Source of the DNA: 66-474 sp035281745
Lineage (GTDB): Bacteria > Pseudomonadota > Gammaproteobacteria > Xanthomonadales > Rhodanobacteraceae
Direction of reading: 5' to 3'
NCBI GenBank assembly: GCA_035281745.1
Contig: DATEDI010000026.1
Location: forward strand, 1-64,000
Length of the DNA: 64,000 bases
The notes beneath the pieces were generated by a model. The model did no database searches, had not been told where the DNA came from, and saw only the letters and a list, made by a program, of their open reading frames with translations. A program made the translations under genes and the position numbers. Shown here piece after piece: positions 52,159 through 60,833 of this stretch; within the stretch, counting starts at the first letter, position 1, and the number at the start of each line of letters is the position of its first letter.

Positions 52159-53658
52159 CTATGGTTGACCAAGGTACCGGTAATACGCAACCCCGAAATC
52201 CTGGAACGCATGCTCGTTGCGCGTGCCAATGCGATCGATCACCGCGCCGGACATGGTCGTCGAATGCGTGCCATCCAGCGTGCCGTCGTCGTGCAACGTG
52301 ACGTATTCGGATTCGTCGAGATCCACCGCGCCCGCCAACGCATTGCGAAAATCGATCGCGCGCGCTGCCTCGCGCCAGCCCGGCGCCACGCGCGCGGGAA
52401 TCGCCTCGGCCGCGTCGCCGCTTCCGTAGCCGAGCAACAACAAGTCGCGGCCCTCCAGCTCCAGGCCGCGTGCCGTCGCGTCGTCCAGTCCCGCGGCCAG
52501 CCATGCCGGCAACGCCGCCGTGTAGAGGTTGCCGAATTCCATCATCGAATCGGAACCGATCTGCAGTTTGTCCTCGACCATGCACTGGTAGGCGTCGCTT
52601 TTGCGGAACGTCTTGAGCAGGGCCGACGATGCGGGATAGGCATCTGCCGGCAACACTTCGTGCGTGCAGCCGTCCACGCCAGTTTTCCACTCGCGCAGCA
52701 CGTCTTCGCACGACACGCCGGCCGCGCTGCAATATCGGTCCAGTTCGCGCGCTGAATCCTGATCGCCTTGCGCCGCATCCTGACCGAGCGCCGCCAGATA
52801 GCCGATCGCCAAGGCGTTGCGCGGCATGCGGTGATAGGGCCGGTGCATGAACACGGCAGCCAGTTCGCGCAGATAACCGGTGCGAGACCCATCGCGCCGG
52901 ACAAACATCGCATCCAGCGCGCGCAATGTCGCATCGGTATAGCAATCCGTCGAATATTTTCCGTTGAACACCGGCAGATCGCTCAGGCGTCCATGCGTTC
53001 CGGGCGTTTGGCCCGCGAAGCGCAGGAACGGTTTGCGGAAATCCAGCCCGCGGTATTCCGACGCGCTGCCGCCCTTCGCCAGATCCACTTCCAGCAAACG
53101 CGGCGAAGTTTCCAGCAACATCGCGACCGCACCTGCGCCCTGGGTGGGCTCGCCGCTGCTGCCGCGTGCGTACTCGGCGATGTCTGCGCTCACCGCGATC
53201 GCCTGACGATCGCGCCCATCGCAGGCGAGATAGCGCAGCCCACCTTTCAGCGCGTACACACCGCCGAGACAGGCGTGCTTGAACTCCGGCACTTCGCAGT
53301 CGCGCGCCAGCGTGGGCTTGCCTTCCGATGCCAAGGCCTGATCGACCAGTCCGCGCACGATCACCGCGCCCGCCGCGTTGTCGATGCTGGATTCGGTTCC
53401 GAGCGCGAGATAGCCGACGCGGCGCGGGTCGATGCCGTACTGCGCGATCAGCCGCAGCACCGCATTCGCGGCGAGCGTGTAGACGTTCTGGTCGGGACCC
53501 GGCATCCGGAATGCGTGGCCGACCACCGCGCGCGTCTTCGACGCATCGTTACCAGTCCAGTTCGACCATCGTTCCAGGTCCACCCGATACGGCGGCACAT
53601 AGATCGCCATGCCGCTGATGCCGACGGGAGGACTCGCTGAAAACGGTTGCGCTGCCAC
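52159..53658 (-). CDS. HMG-CoA synthase-like thiolase-fold enzyme
   Basis: The 499-residue protein belongs to the HMG-CoA synthase family, which condenses acetyl-CoA with an acetoacetyl thioester. The catalytic residues are Glu 89 (GTESSID), Cys 130 (KHACLGG) and His 272 (MHRPYHRM). It is longer than most bacterial HMG-CoA synthases (about 390-460). No other mevalonate gene is present and Xanthomonadales normally use the non-mevalonate route, so the enzyme may work in another pathway, for instance polyketide beta-branching; that is inference. I start at the GTG at 53658 with AGGA nine bases upstream, because conserved sequence (VGISGMAIYVPPYRVD) begins 11 codons later. Confidence 0.83.
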   Translation of the reverse strand: MAAQPFSASPPVGISGMAIYVPPYRVDLERWSNWTGNDASKTRAVVGHAFRMPGPDQNVYTLAANAVLRLIAQYGIDPRRVGYLALGTESSIDNAAGAVIVRGLVDQALASEGKPTLARDCEVPEFKHACLGGVYALKGGLRYLACDGRDRQAIAVSADIAEYARGSSGEPTQGAGAVAMLLETSPRLLEVDLAKGGSASEYRGLDFRKPFLRFAGQTPGTHGRLSDLPVFNGKYSTDCYTDATLRALDAMFVRRDGSRTGYLRELAAVFMHRPYHRMPRNALAIGYLAALGQDAAQGDQDSARELDRYCSAAGVSCEDVLREWKTGVDGCTHEVLPADAYPASSALLKTFRKSDAYQCMVEDKLQIGSDSMMEFGNLYTAALPAWLAAGLDDATARGLELEGRDLLLLGYGSGDAAEAIPARVAPGWREAARAIDFRNALAGAVDLDESEYVTLHDDGTLDGTHSTTMSGAVIDRIGTRNEHAFQDFGVAYYRYLGQP

Positions 53659-53737
53659 GATGCGGATTCCTGTTGCGAGGAACGAATCGCGCGAGTATGC
53701 GGGAAAACCGCGTTCACGTGACGTCAACGACGACGCA

Positions 53738-53767
53738 AACAAAAAGGCCGACGCGATGCGTCGGCCT
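53738..53767 (-). terminator. Intrinsic terminator of tRNA-Asn
   Basis: On the minus strand AGGCCGACGC and GCGTCGGCCT (10 bp) pair around three bases and are followed by a T run. It begins 10 bases after the tRNA end. Confidence 0.9.
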
Positions 53768-53776
53768 TGCGGTGTC

Positions 53777-53853
53777 TGGCGCCCGAAGTAGGACTCGAAC
53801 CTACGACCCCCAGATTAACAGTCTAGTGCTCTAACCAGCTGAGCTATTCGGGC
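53777..53853 (-). tRNA. tRNA-Asn (anticodon GTT)
   Basis: The 77-nt gene has acceptor GCCCGAA / TTCGGGC, discriminator G, encoded CCA, anticodon stem CTAGA/TCTGG with loop CTGTTAA (anticodon GTT), and T arm GTAGG-TTCGAGT-CCTAC. A strong promoter and a terminator flank it. Confidence 0.96.
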
Positions 53854-53908
53854 GGATTTCCGAAACGTCGCCAACCCGCTCAAACGAGCTCTGGGCAGCG
53901 AGCCGCAC

Positions 53909-53937
53909 ATTATCGTGGCAGCGATTGCGGCTGTCAA
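53909..53937 (-). promoter_or_regulatory. Promoter of tRNA-Asn
   Basis: On the minus strand TTGACA (53932-53937) and GATAAT (53909-53914) are separated by exactly 17 bp. The tRNA begins 56 bp downstream of the -10 box. Confidence 0.8.
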
Positions 53938-53963
53938 AAACCGGCTGGCATGGGCGTCGGGGC

Positions 53964-54074
53964 GAAGCCGCTGTTGTGAAAAGTCAGGCCATGGAAGGCC
54001 GTTCCGGAGTATCCGGAGGCAAGGCAGCCATGCGCATCGGATTACCGGAAGGTGCAGCGATCACGGACGATCGC
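53964..54074 (+). repeat. Two-hairpin intergenic element, copy 4
   Basis: It starts GAAGCCGCTGTTGTGAAAAG, has GGCCATGGAAGGCC and ends with GCGATCACGGACGATCGC (54057-54074). The right end is five bases from the stop codon of the minus-strand amidase gene. Confidence 0.85.
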
Positions 54075-54079
54075 ACAAA

Positions 54080-55564
54080 TCAAGAACTCGGTATCAGCAG
54101 CACCTGCCCGACCTGAATCCCGCCGCCGGTCTGGATCTTGCTCGAATTGGCGGATCGCAGCGCGGTCATGCTGACGCCATAGTGCTGCGCGATGCCGGAC
54201 AGGGTTTCGCCCCGCGAGACCTTGTGCATGTCCTGGACGTCGGCGTCGGTGCGCGCCACATTCTTCACCGAGGCGACCATGGTTGGTGCATCCGGTACCA
54301 CCGCCTGCGCGCCCGCTGTGGCGTCGCCATTGGCCGCGACTTCGATGGCGGCATCGGCCGCCAGGTGCAGGCGCTCGTTGCGCTGTTCGGCAAACCAGGT
54401 GCCGGGCGGCGGGGTGTTTTCGAAATACTGCTTCACGCCCGTCAGTACCGCTTCGGCCAACCGCTTGCGATCCTTGCTGCTGTCCAGACGCCGTTCGTCG
54501 CTGCGATTGCTGATGAACGCAGTCTCCACCAGGACCGAAGGCACGTCGGGCGAGCGCAGCACCACGAAATTGGCGCCCTGCACGGTGTTGCGATACAGCG
54601 GCCCGATCTTGCCCAGTGCAGTCAGCACGTCGCTGCCCACCTCGTGCGCCGCGTGCATGCTGGCGCCCTGCGAGAGATCCAGCAGCACCGAAGCCAGCAT
54701 GTGGCTCTTGTCGTCCAGTGACACGCCGCCGATCAGGTCGGACGCGTTTTCGCTCTTGGCCAGCCACTTGCCGGCCTCGCTCTGCTTGCCATGGGTGGAA
54801 AGCACCCACACCGATCCGCCGCGCGCATCGCAGTAATCCGGGCAGGAATTGGCGTGGATCGACACGAACAGGTCGGCCTTGTGTTCGCGCGCGATCTGAA
54901 AACGCTTTTCCAGCGGCACGAAGTAATCGCCCTTGCGTGTGAGTACCGCGTGCATGCCGGGTTGGGCGTCGATCAGCTTGGCCAGATCCTTGGCGATTTC
55001 CAATGTGACGCTCTTCTCCAGCGTGCCGCCCTGCCCCCGCGCGCCGGGATCGTCACCGCCGTGTCCCGCATCGACCGCGATCACCACCGGCCGCGGCTTG
55101 CCATGCGCGACGTCCTCATCGATCGTGCGCACGATCTGCGACGGCTTGCCGCTGGGCGTACCGAGATCCACCACCAACCGGTAGCCGTACTGACCAGCCG
55201 GCGTCAGCAGGAAACTCTTCGGGTGCGCCGCGCTGTCCAGGTCCAGCACGATCCGCGCCTTGCCCTGGAAGTGCCCGATGCGCATGTCCTTCACGACACC
55301 CTTGCCCGGCTTGGCGCCGACGCCCTTGCCGAACGCGCCATTGTCCAGATCCAGCACCACGCGGTCGGGTTTGCTCAACTGAAACAACCGGTAGTCGACC
55401 GGCGCGGACAGTTCGAAGACCACCCGCGTGGAATCCGGCCCGCCCCAGATGCGCACGGCGTTGACCGTGCTGGTGGAGGCACCCGCGGCCGCTGTGGCTG
55501 CGCCCACCAGCACCCCGCAAAGGAATGCAAAAAACGACAACGATAGGCGGCTCGTCCCCTTCAT
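54080..55564 (-). CDS. amiC: N-acetylmuramoyl-L-alanine amidase with AMIN and LysM domains
   Basis: The 494-residue enzyme cuts the bond between muramic acid and the peptide stem, splitting the septum during division. A signal peptide (1-28) exports it to the periplasm. The AMIN domain (about 32-140) targets the septum. Amidase_3 (about 158-385) has zinc ligands His 168 (DAGHGG), Glu 183 and His 237 (SIHANS) and catalytic Glu 347 (LVETAF). A LysM domain at the end (about 447-493) binds peptidoglycan. It is the last gene of the unit with tsaE and nnr; the gap to tsaE is 123 bp. The ATG at 55564 lacks a strong ribosome binding site. Confidence 0.95.
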   Translation of the reverse strand: MKGTSRLSLSFFAFLCGVLVGAATAAAGASTSTVNAVRIWGGPDSTRVVFELSAPVDYRLFQLSKPDRVVLDLDNGAFGKGVGAKPGKGVVKDMRIGHFQGKARIVLDLDSAAHPKSFLLTPAGQYGYRLVVDLGTPSGKPSQIVRTIDEDVAHGKPRPVVIAVDAGHGGDDPGARGQGGTLEKSVTLEIAKDLAKLIDAQPGMHAVLTRKGDYFVPLEKRFQIAREHKADLFVSIHANSCPDYCDARGGSVWVLSTHGKQSEAGKWLAKSENASDLIGGVSLDDKSHMLASVLLDLSQGASMHAAHEVGSDVLTALGKIGPLYRNTVQGANFVVLRSPDVPSVLVETAFISNRSDERRLDSSKDRKRLAEAVLTGVKQYFENTPPPGTWFAEQRNERLHLAADAAIEVAANGDATAGAQAVVPDAPTMVASVKNVARTDADVQDMHKVSRGETLSGIAQHYGVSMTALRSANSSKIQTGGGIQVGQVLLIPSS

Positions 55565-55687
55565 GGTGCTGAATTCAACCGCAAGCAGCGCCGAATTGCA
55601 AGCACTTTTCCCTTTGTTATCCGTGAGCTGCGATAGCTTTATCGATCCGGATTCAAAAAGTGACGCCAAGTCGGCACCGCTGCGTGC

Positions 55688-56179
55688 TTATCGAACCGCG
55701 GCCCCGGCCAGAATCGCCATCCAGCGCCGGCCGCGTTCGGAAACCGGTGTCAGGTAGGCGCGACGCGCCATGCCATCGTGTTCCAGCGCCACCTCGAGAT
55801 CCGGCGACGGCAACGCGCCACGACCGCGTTCGGGCCACTCCACCAGCACGAGGGTTCCCGGCGCGCCCAGTTCGTCGAGACCCAGCCATTCCAGTTCGCC
55901 CGCATCGGCGATGCGATAAAGGTCGAGATGGAACGCGTCGCGGCCATTCACCATATAACGTTCGAGCAGGCTGTAGGTCGGGCTTTTCACGCGCTCGCCC
56001 ACGCCGAGCGCGCGCAGCAGGGCACGCGCGAAGGTGGTCTTGCCGGCGCCCAGTTCGCCCCGCAGGAATACCGCGCCGCCATCCAGCAGCGCGGGCGCGA
56101 GGCGTCGCGCGAGCGCCGTCGTCGCGGCCTCTCCAGGCAATGAGATCACGAGCGCCGGGACGGATTCAGGCACGGCCAT
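55688..56179 (-). CDS. tsaE: tRNA t6A synthesis ATPase TsaE
   Basis: TsaE (163 residues) is the ATPase that works with TsaB and TsaD to attach threonylcarbamoyl to A37 of tRNAs reading ANN codons. The Walker A motif GELGAGKT is at 41-48. KSPTYSLLERY and HLDLYRI are typical of the family. Its start overlaps the end of the NAD(P)HX repair gene by 14 bp. The order nnr, tsaE, amiC is common in gammaproteobacteria, where mutL often follows; mutL is not here. Confidence 0.94.
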   Translation of the reverse strand: MAVPESVPALVISLPGEAATTALARRLAPALLDGGAVFLRGELGAGKTTFARALLRALGVGERVKSPTYSLLERYMVNGRDAFHLDLYRIADAGELEWLGLDELGAPGTLVLVEWPERGRGALPSPDLEVALEHDGMARRAYLTPVSERGRRWMAILAGAAVR

Positions 56180-57635
56180 TCACCAGTGCGCGCAGGTAAG
56201 GAAACAGATCCGACGCCAGCGTGCCGCGCTCACCCGCGCGTGCCGCCAGATCACCGGCGCGGGCATGCAGGCCGACGCCGAGGCAGGCCGCATCCCAAGG
56301 CGCGAGGTCTTGCGCCAGAAGTCCCGCGATCACGCCGGTGAGCACGTCTCCCATGCCACCGGACGCCATGCCAGGATTACCCCACGGGCACGCCGCGACG
56401 CGGCCTTCGGAGTCGGCGACCAGCGAACCGCTACCCTTCAACACCACCACCGCGCCGTACTTGCGCGCAAGCCCGCGCACGGCTGCGAAACGATCCGCCT
56501 GCACGTCGGCGGTCGTCGTTTCCAGCAATCGCGCGGCTTCGCCGGGGTGCGGCGTCATCACGATCTGCTCCGGCAGCGCACGTGCGCGCAGTGCCAGCAG
56601 GTTGAGCCCGTCCGCATCCAGCACGGTGGGTTTGCTCGCATCCAGCGCGGCTTGCCACAAACCCTGCCCCCAATCGTCCTGACCGAGCCCGGGGCCCAGC
56701 GCCAGCACGCTCGCCCGCGCCAGCAACGCTTCGAGATTGCGCGGCACGTGCACACCGTGCGGCATCAACTCGGGACGCGCGGACAGGATCGCACCGACAT
56801 TGGCTTCGCGGGTCGCGATGCTGACCAGCCCCGCGCCCACGCGCGCAGCGGCTTCACCGCACATGCGCACCGCGCCACCGGCACCAAGATCGCCGCCGAT
56901 CGCGAGCACGTGGCCGTAACGCCCCTTGTGGCTGTCGCGCGCACGGGTCGGCAACGCCTGCGGCATCAGCAATGTCGCATCGGCTTCGGCGTGGGCGTAC
57001 GGGGGGGTCGGGATATCCAGTGTGGCAAGGCTGCGTTCGCCGGACTGATCGGGCCCCTGGGCCGTGAACAGCCCGCGTTTCCAACCCACTAGACAGACGG
57101 TCGCGGTCGCCCGCAGGCACGGTTCGAACGCAACACCCGTGTCCGAATCCAGCCCGCTCGGCACGTCCAGCGCCAGCACCGGACGCGACTGCGCATTGAC
57201 GGCCCCGATCAGCGTCGCTGCATCGCCGGCCGGCGCGCGATTCAGGCCGGAACCGAACAACGCGTCCACGTACACGTCGGCTTCGGGCAGTTGTTCGGTC
57301 ATCGACGACAGCTGCCCACCCTCGCCCGTGAAACGTTCGCGCGCCTGCGCCGCGTCGCCGGCAGACTGGCCCGGCAATGCGATCACGCTCGCCTGCAGAC
57401 CTGCCGCGCGCGCAAGCGCGGCCAGCAGGAACCCGTCGCCCCCGTTGTTGCCGGGGCCGCACAACACGCACAGCGTGCGCGCCTGTGGCCAGCGTCGCTG
57501 CAGCGCAGCGAGCGCCGCGCGCGCCGCGCGCTCCATCAACTCGATGCCGGCAATGCCGTCGCCGATCGCGGCCTGGTCGAGCGCGCGCACCTGTGCGGTC
57601 GTGAAAAGCGCGGACTGCGGATCGAGGTTGGCCAT
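56166..57635 (-). CDS. Bifunctional NAD(P)H-hydrate repair enzyme (epimerase/dehydratase)
   Basis: The 489-residue protein repairs damaged NAD(P)H hydrates. The N-terminal half (about 1-215) is the epimerase (CGPGNNGGDGFL near 59-70). The C-terminal half (about 225-489) is the ADP-dependent dehydratase with the ribokinase-like motif GGMGDVLTGVIAG near 438-450. TAGGAT lies seven bases before the ATG. The gene starts 22 bp from the divergent queG fusion. It is the first gene of the unit nnr-tsaE-amiC. Confidence 0.94.
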   Translation of the reverse strand: MANLDPQSALFTTAQVRALDQAAIGDGIAGIELMERAARAALAALQRRWPQARTLCVLCGPGNNGGDGFLLAALARAAGLQASVIALPGQSAGDAAQARERFTGEGGQLSSMTEQLPEADVYVDALFGSGLNRAPAGDAATLIGAVNAQSRPVLALDVPSGLDSDTGVAFEPCLRATATVCLVGWKRGLFTAQGPDQSGERSLATLDIPTPPYAHAEADATLLMPQALPTRARDSHKGRYGHVLAIGGDLGAGGAVRMCGEAAARVGAGLVSIATREANVGAILSARPELMPHGVHVPRNLEALLARASVLALGPGLGQDDWGQGLWQAALDASKPTVLDADGLNLLALRARALPEQIVMTPHPGEAARLLETTTADVQADRFAAVRGLARKYGAVVVLKGSGSLVADSEGRVAACPWGNPGMASGGMGDVLTGVIAGLLAQDLAPWDAACLGVGLHARAGDLAARAGERGTLASDLFPYLRALVNGRA

Positions 57636-57657
57636 CGCGTGATCCTACAATGTGGAC

Positions 57658-59163
57658 ATGCAAACGGGCAGTGAAGCCATCGCCGAGGCCATCGATTTCG
57701 CCGCGCTCGCGCAGCGGATCAAGGCGTGGGGGGTGGAACTCGGTTTCGCGAAAATCGGCGTCACCGGCGTCGATCTGCGCGAAGACGAAGCGCGCCTGCA
57801 AGCATGGCTGGAACAGGGTCGCCACGGCAGCATGGATTACATGCAGCGACACGGCAGCAAGCGCAGCCGCCCGGACGAACTGCAGCCCGGGACGGTGCGG
57901 GTGATCTCCGCGCGGATGGATTATTTCCCGCGCGGCATGAAAGCCGAGGCTGCATGGCGGACGCTCGCTGACGGCGAGCGCGCGTACATCTCGCGCTACG
58001 CACTGGGGCGCGATTACCACAAGCTCATCCGCAGCCACCTGCAGAAACTCGCCGATCGCATTGCCGGCGAGGTCGGCCCGTTCGGCTATCGCGCCTTCAC
58101 CGATTCCGCGCCGGTGATGGAGAAGGCACTGGCGCGCAACGCCGGACTCGGCTGGGTCGGCAAGCATACGCTGGTGCTGGATCGCGATGCGGGTTCGTGG
58201 TTCTTCCTGGGTGAGCTGTTCACGGATCTGCCGCTCCCGGTCGACAAGCCTTCGACGGCCCACTGCGGCACCTGCACGCGTTGCATCGATGTGTGCCCGA
58301 CGCAGGCGATCGTCGGTCCGTACCAGTTGGACGCGCGCCGCTGCATTTCCTATCTGACGATCGAATCGAAGGACGCGATTCCCGAAGACTTGCGGCCGCT
58401 GATGGGCAACCGGGTGTTCGGTTGCGATGATTGCCAGCTCGTATGTCCATGGAACAAGTTCGCGAAGCCCACCCGCGAAGAAGACTTCGCGCCGCGCCAC
58501 GGCCTGGACGGCGCGAGGCTGGTGGAGCTGTTCGCGTGGACCGAAGCCGAATTCCTGAAAAAGACCGAAGGCATGCCGATCCGCCGCGCGGGCTTCGAAG
58601 GGTTTTCGCGCAACGTCGCGGTGGCGCTCGGCAACGCGCCGCATTCGGAGGAAGTGATGGAGGCGCTCCGTGCGCGCGCCGAAGACCCCTCGTCGCTGGT
58701 ACGCGAGCACGTCGGCTGGGCGCTCGCGCGCCAGCGCGAAAAGGGCAGGCAACGCATGAGCCGGGAACCCGATCTTGTGACACCGCCGCACCTCATGGCG
58801 GTGCTGGATGAATTGCGCCGGCGCGAACCGATCTTCCATCATCCGGGTTTCGGCACCTCGCGCTCCGATTATGCGCGCATGACCGTGGACGACTTCTGGG
58901 AAATCGGTGCGTCCGGTCAACGCTACTCGCGCGACCACGTGCTCGACGTGCTGGATGCGCGGCGGAGCGATCCGGTCGACGAATCGGATTGTGAATCGCG
59001 CGACTTCCACGTCCGCGAACTGGCGCCGGACGTGTATCTGCTCACCTATACCCTGCGCCAGGGCACGCGGCTGACGCGCCGCAGCACGATTTGGCGGCGC
59101 GTTGGCGAGGACTGGAAGATCGTCTTCCACCAAGGGACGGTGGTTGCAACCGACGCGGGATGA
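57658..59163 (+). CDS. queG: Epoxyqueuosine reductase fused to a DUF4440-like domain
   Basis: QueG reduces epoxyqueuosine to queuosine in tRNA with cobalamin and two [4Fe-4S] clusters. Residues 1-366 are a complete QueG: ferredoxin-type Cys 203, 206, 209 and 213 (HCGTCTRCIDVCP), a second set at 256, 259 and 263 (CDDCQLVCPW), and HEAT-type helices at 330-360. The frame then continues without a stop into about 135 extra residues (367-501) that look like a DUF4440/SnoaL-type barrel (DFWEIGASGQRYSRD, RRSTIWRRVGEDWKIVFHQG). Standard QueG has about 360-380 residues. TACAAT six bases before the ATG suggests a leaderless mRNA; an in-frame GTG two codons earlier is possible. Confidence 0.88.
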   Translation: MQTGSEAIAEAIDFAALAQRIKAWGVELGFAKIGVTGVDLREDEARLQAWLEQGRHGSMDYMQRHGSKRSRPDELQPGTVRVISARMDYFPRGMKAEAAWRTLADGERAYISRYALGRDYHKLIRSHLQKLADRIAGEVGPFGYRAFTDSAPVMEKALARNAGLGWVGKHTLVLDRDAGSWFFLGELFTDLPLPVDKPSTAHCGTCTRCIDVCPTQAIVGPYQLDARRCISYLTIESKDAIPEDLRPLMGNRVFGCDDCQLVCPWNKFAKPTREEDFAPRHGLDGARLVELFAWTEAEFLKKTEGMPIRRAGFEGFSRNVAVALGNAPHSEEVMEALRARAEDPSSLVREHVGWALARQREKGRQRMSREPDLVTPPHLMAVLDELRRREPIFHHPGFGTSRSDYARMTVDDFWEIGASGQRYSRDHVLDVLDARRSDPVDESDCESRDFHVRELAPDVYLLTYTLRQGTRLTRRSTIWRRVGEDWKIVFHQGTVVATDAG

Positions 59164-59400
59164 ACCACGCAGATTGGGCTGAACACGGATTCACCCGTGT
59201 GACGCCCAACTATTTCGCGGCATGTCGTTGGGCTTCCCCGATGAAGCCGGGTCAGCCCAACCTGCAAAATTTTGCCCCGACCTGCGCCGGAACGACGGCA
59301 AAGGGTTTGCAGCTTTTGGTAGGTTGGGCTGAACGCAGTGAAGCCCAACACAAATACGCCGCGACGTTGCAAGAGAGCGGCCCACAGCAGGCCGGCCGAA
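59164..59400. repeat. Repeats between the queG fusion and panD
   Basis: No gene is visible. The stretch holds a GTTGGGCT-type module at 59227-59268 (inverted near-copy at 3841-3882) and GTTGGGCTGAACGCAGTG-AAGCCCAAC at 59323-59349 (partial copy at 3785). Confidence 0.75.
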
Positions 59401-59787
59401 TCAGGCGACGGCCATCTGCTTCGGAATCGAGTGGTTCGTGCGCGCGATGCGGTTGTTGGCGTCGACGTAGACCAGGTTCGGCTGGTGTTGCTCCGCCTCG
59501 ATCGCGGTCATCGACACGAATGCGGCGATGATCACGAGGTCGCCCGGCTGCGCGCGGTGCGCGGCGCTGCCGTTCACCGAAATGATCCCGCTGCCTTCCT
59601 CGGCGCGCAGCGCATAGGTGACGAAGCGTTCCCCGTTGTTGACGTTCCACGCGTGGATCTGCTCGTACTCGCGGATGCCGGCGGCATCCAGCAGGTTGCC
59701 GTCGATCGCGATCGAGCCTTCGTAGTGCAGCTCCGCGTGGGTCACGGTCGCACGGTGGATTTTGGCTTTGAGCATGTTCAGTTGCAT
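59401..59787 (-). CDS. panD: Aspartate 1-decarboxylase
   Basis: PanD makes beta-alanine from aspartate for pantothenate. The 128-residue proenzyme cuts itself between Gly 24 and Ser 25 (HYEGS), and Ser 25 becomes the pyruvoyl group. The position of the cleavage site matches E. coli exactly, which supports the ATG at 59787; GGAGG lies five bases upstream. Lys 9 and Tyr 58 regions (KIHR, NVNNGERFVTYAL) are present. It follows panC after a gap holding a two-hairpin repeat. Confidence 0.96.
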   Translation of the reverse strand: MQLNMLKAKIHRATVTHAELHYEGSIAIDGNLLDAAGIREYEQIHAWNVNNGERFVTYALRAEEGSGIISVNGSAAHRAQPGDLVIIAAFVSMTAIEAEQHQPNLVYVDANNRIARTNHSIPKQMAVA

Positions 59788-59871
59788 GGAAGCCTCCAGC
59801 GTCCATGTTGCCGAGTTCGCGCATTATAGCGACTGCCCGGTCGGTTTGCTGCGTTGCACAAGCGATATTGT

Positions 59872-59976
59872 GCGATCGTCCATGATCGCCGCCCCATGGG
59901 GCCGGTACCCGACATTGATACTTGGAACCCATGACGACCAGAACGGCCATCCTCGGCCTGACTTTCCGCAACAGCC
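59872..59976 (-). repeat. Two-hairpin intergenic element, copy 5 (inverted)
   Basis: In minus orientation it reads GCTGTTGCGGAAAGTCAGG, GGCCGAGGATGGCC and ends with GCGATCATGGACGATCGC (59872-59889). It lies between panC and panD, and its left end is nine bases from the panC stop codon. This is the only copy whose terminal hairpin points away from the nearest stop codon. Confidence 0.8.
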
Positions 59977-59985
59977 TCGTTCCCC

Positions 59986-60831
59986 TTACCCAAATTCGAG
60001 ATTGTCGATCAACCGGGTATTTCCCAGCTTGGCGGCTACCAGGGCCATGAGACCGCTGCGTGCGTCGGCGTCGGGCACGCCCAGATCTTCCGCGCGACGC
60101 ACCGCGGCGTAATCCGGCGCGAACCCGGCCCGTTCCAGCCGGCGTGACGCGGCACCCTCGATGGCCTTGATCGCGTGGCCCTCCACGAACGATTCGCGCA
60201 TCCACTGCAGCGTTTCGTGCAACTGCGGCGCGCGCGCGCGCTGGTGGGCATCGAGATAGCGGTTGCGCGAGGACATCGCAAGGCCATCTCCTTCGCGCAC
60301 GATCGGCCCCGCCTTGACTTCGAGCGGCAAGCCAAGATCGCGCACCAACCGGCGTACCACCAGCAACTGCTGCCAGTCCTTGGCGCCGAACACTGCAAGG
60401 TCGGGTTCGACCATCAGCAGCAGTTTCGCGACCACCGAGGCGACGCCGTCGAAGTGGCCGGGACGGTGCTCGCCTTCCAGGGTGTCGCCGATCTCCGGCA
60501 CGTGGATGCGCAGCGCGTGGTCGGGACCGAACGGATACATGGTTTCAACCGTGGGCGCGAACAGCAAGTCACAGTTGTGTTCGACTAGACCCACGCTGTC
60601 CTCGGCCAGCGTGCGCGGGTAGCGGTGGTAGTCCTCGTTCGGCCCGAACTGGGTGGGGTTGACGAACACGCTGGCCACCACGCGATCGGCATGCCGATGC
60701 GCCAGTTCCACCAACGAGTAGTGGCCCGCGTGCAGGTTGCCCATGGTGGGTACGAAAGCAACGCGTTGACCATCCTTTTTCCAGGCCTGCACCACGGCCC
60801 GCAGCGAACGGGGATCGGCGACGGTACGCAT
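59986..60831 (-). CDS. panC: Pantothenate synthetase
   Basis: PanC joins pantoate and beta-alanine with ATP. The 281-residue protein has the HIGH-like motif PTMGNLHAGH (about 29-38) and the KMSKS-like MSSRNRYL (about 187-194). NPTQFGPNEDYHRYPRT binds pantoate. It starts two bases after the panB stop codon, so the two are cotranscribed, and is followed by panD. The upstream open frame continues into panB sequence and is not part of it. Confidence 0.96.
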   Translation of the reverse strand: MRTVADPRSLRAVVQAWKKDGQRVAFVPTMGNLHAGHYSLVELAHRHADRVVASVFVNPTQFGPNEDYHRYPRTLAEDSVGLVEHNCDLLFAPTVETMYPFGPDHALRIHVPEIGDTLEGEHRPGHFDGVASVVAKLLLMVEPDLAVFGAKDWQQLLVVRRLVRDLGLPLEVKAGPIVREGDGLAMSSRNRYLDAHQRARAPQLHETLQWMRESFVEGHAIKAIEGAASRRLERAGFAPDYAAVRRAEDLGVPDADARSGLMALVAAKLGNTRLIDNLEFG

Positions 60832-60833
60832 CG

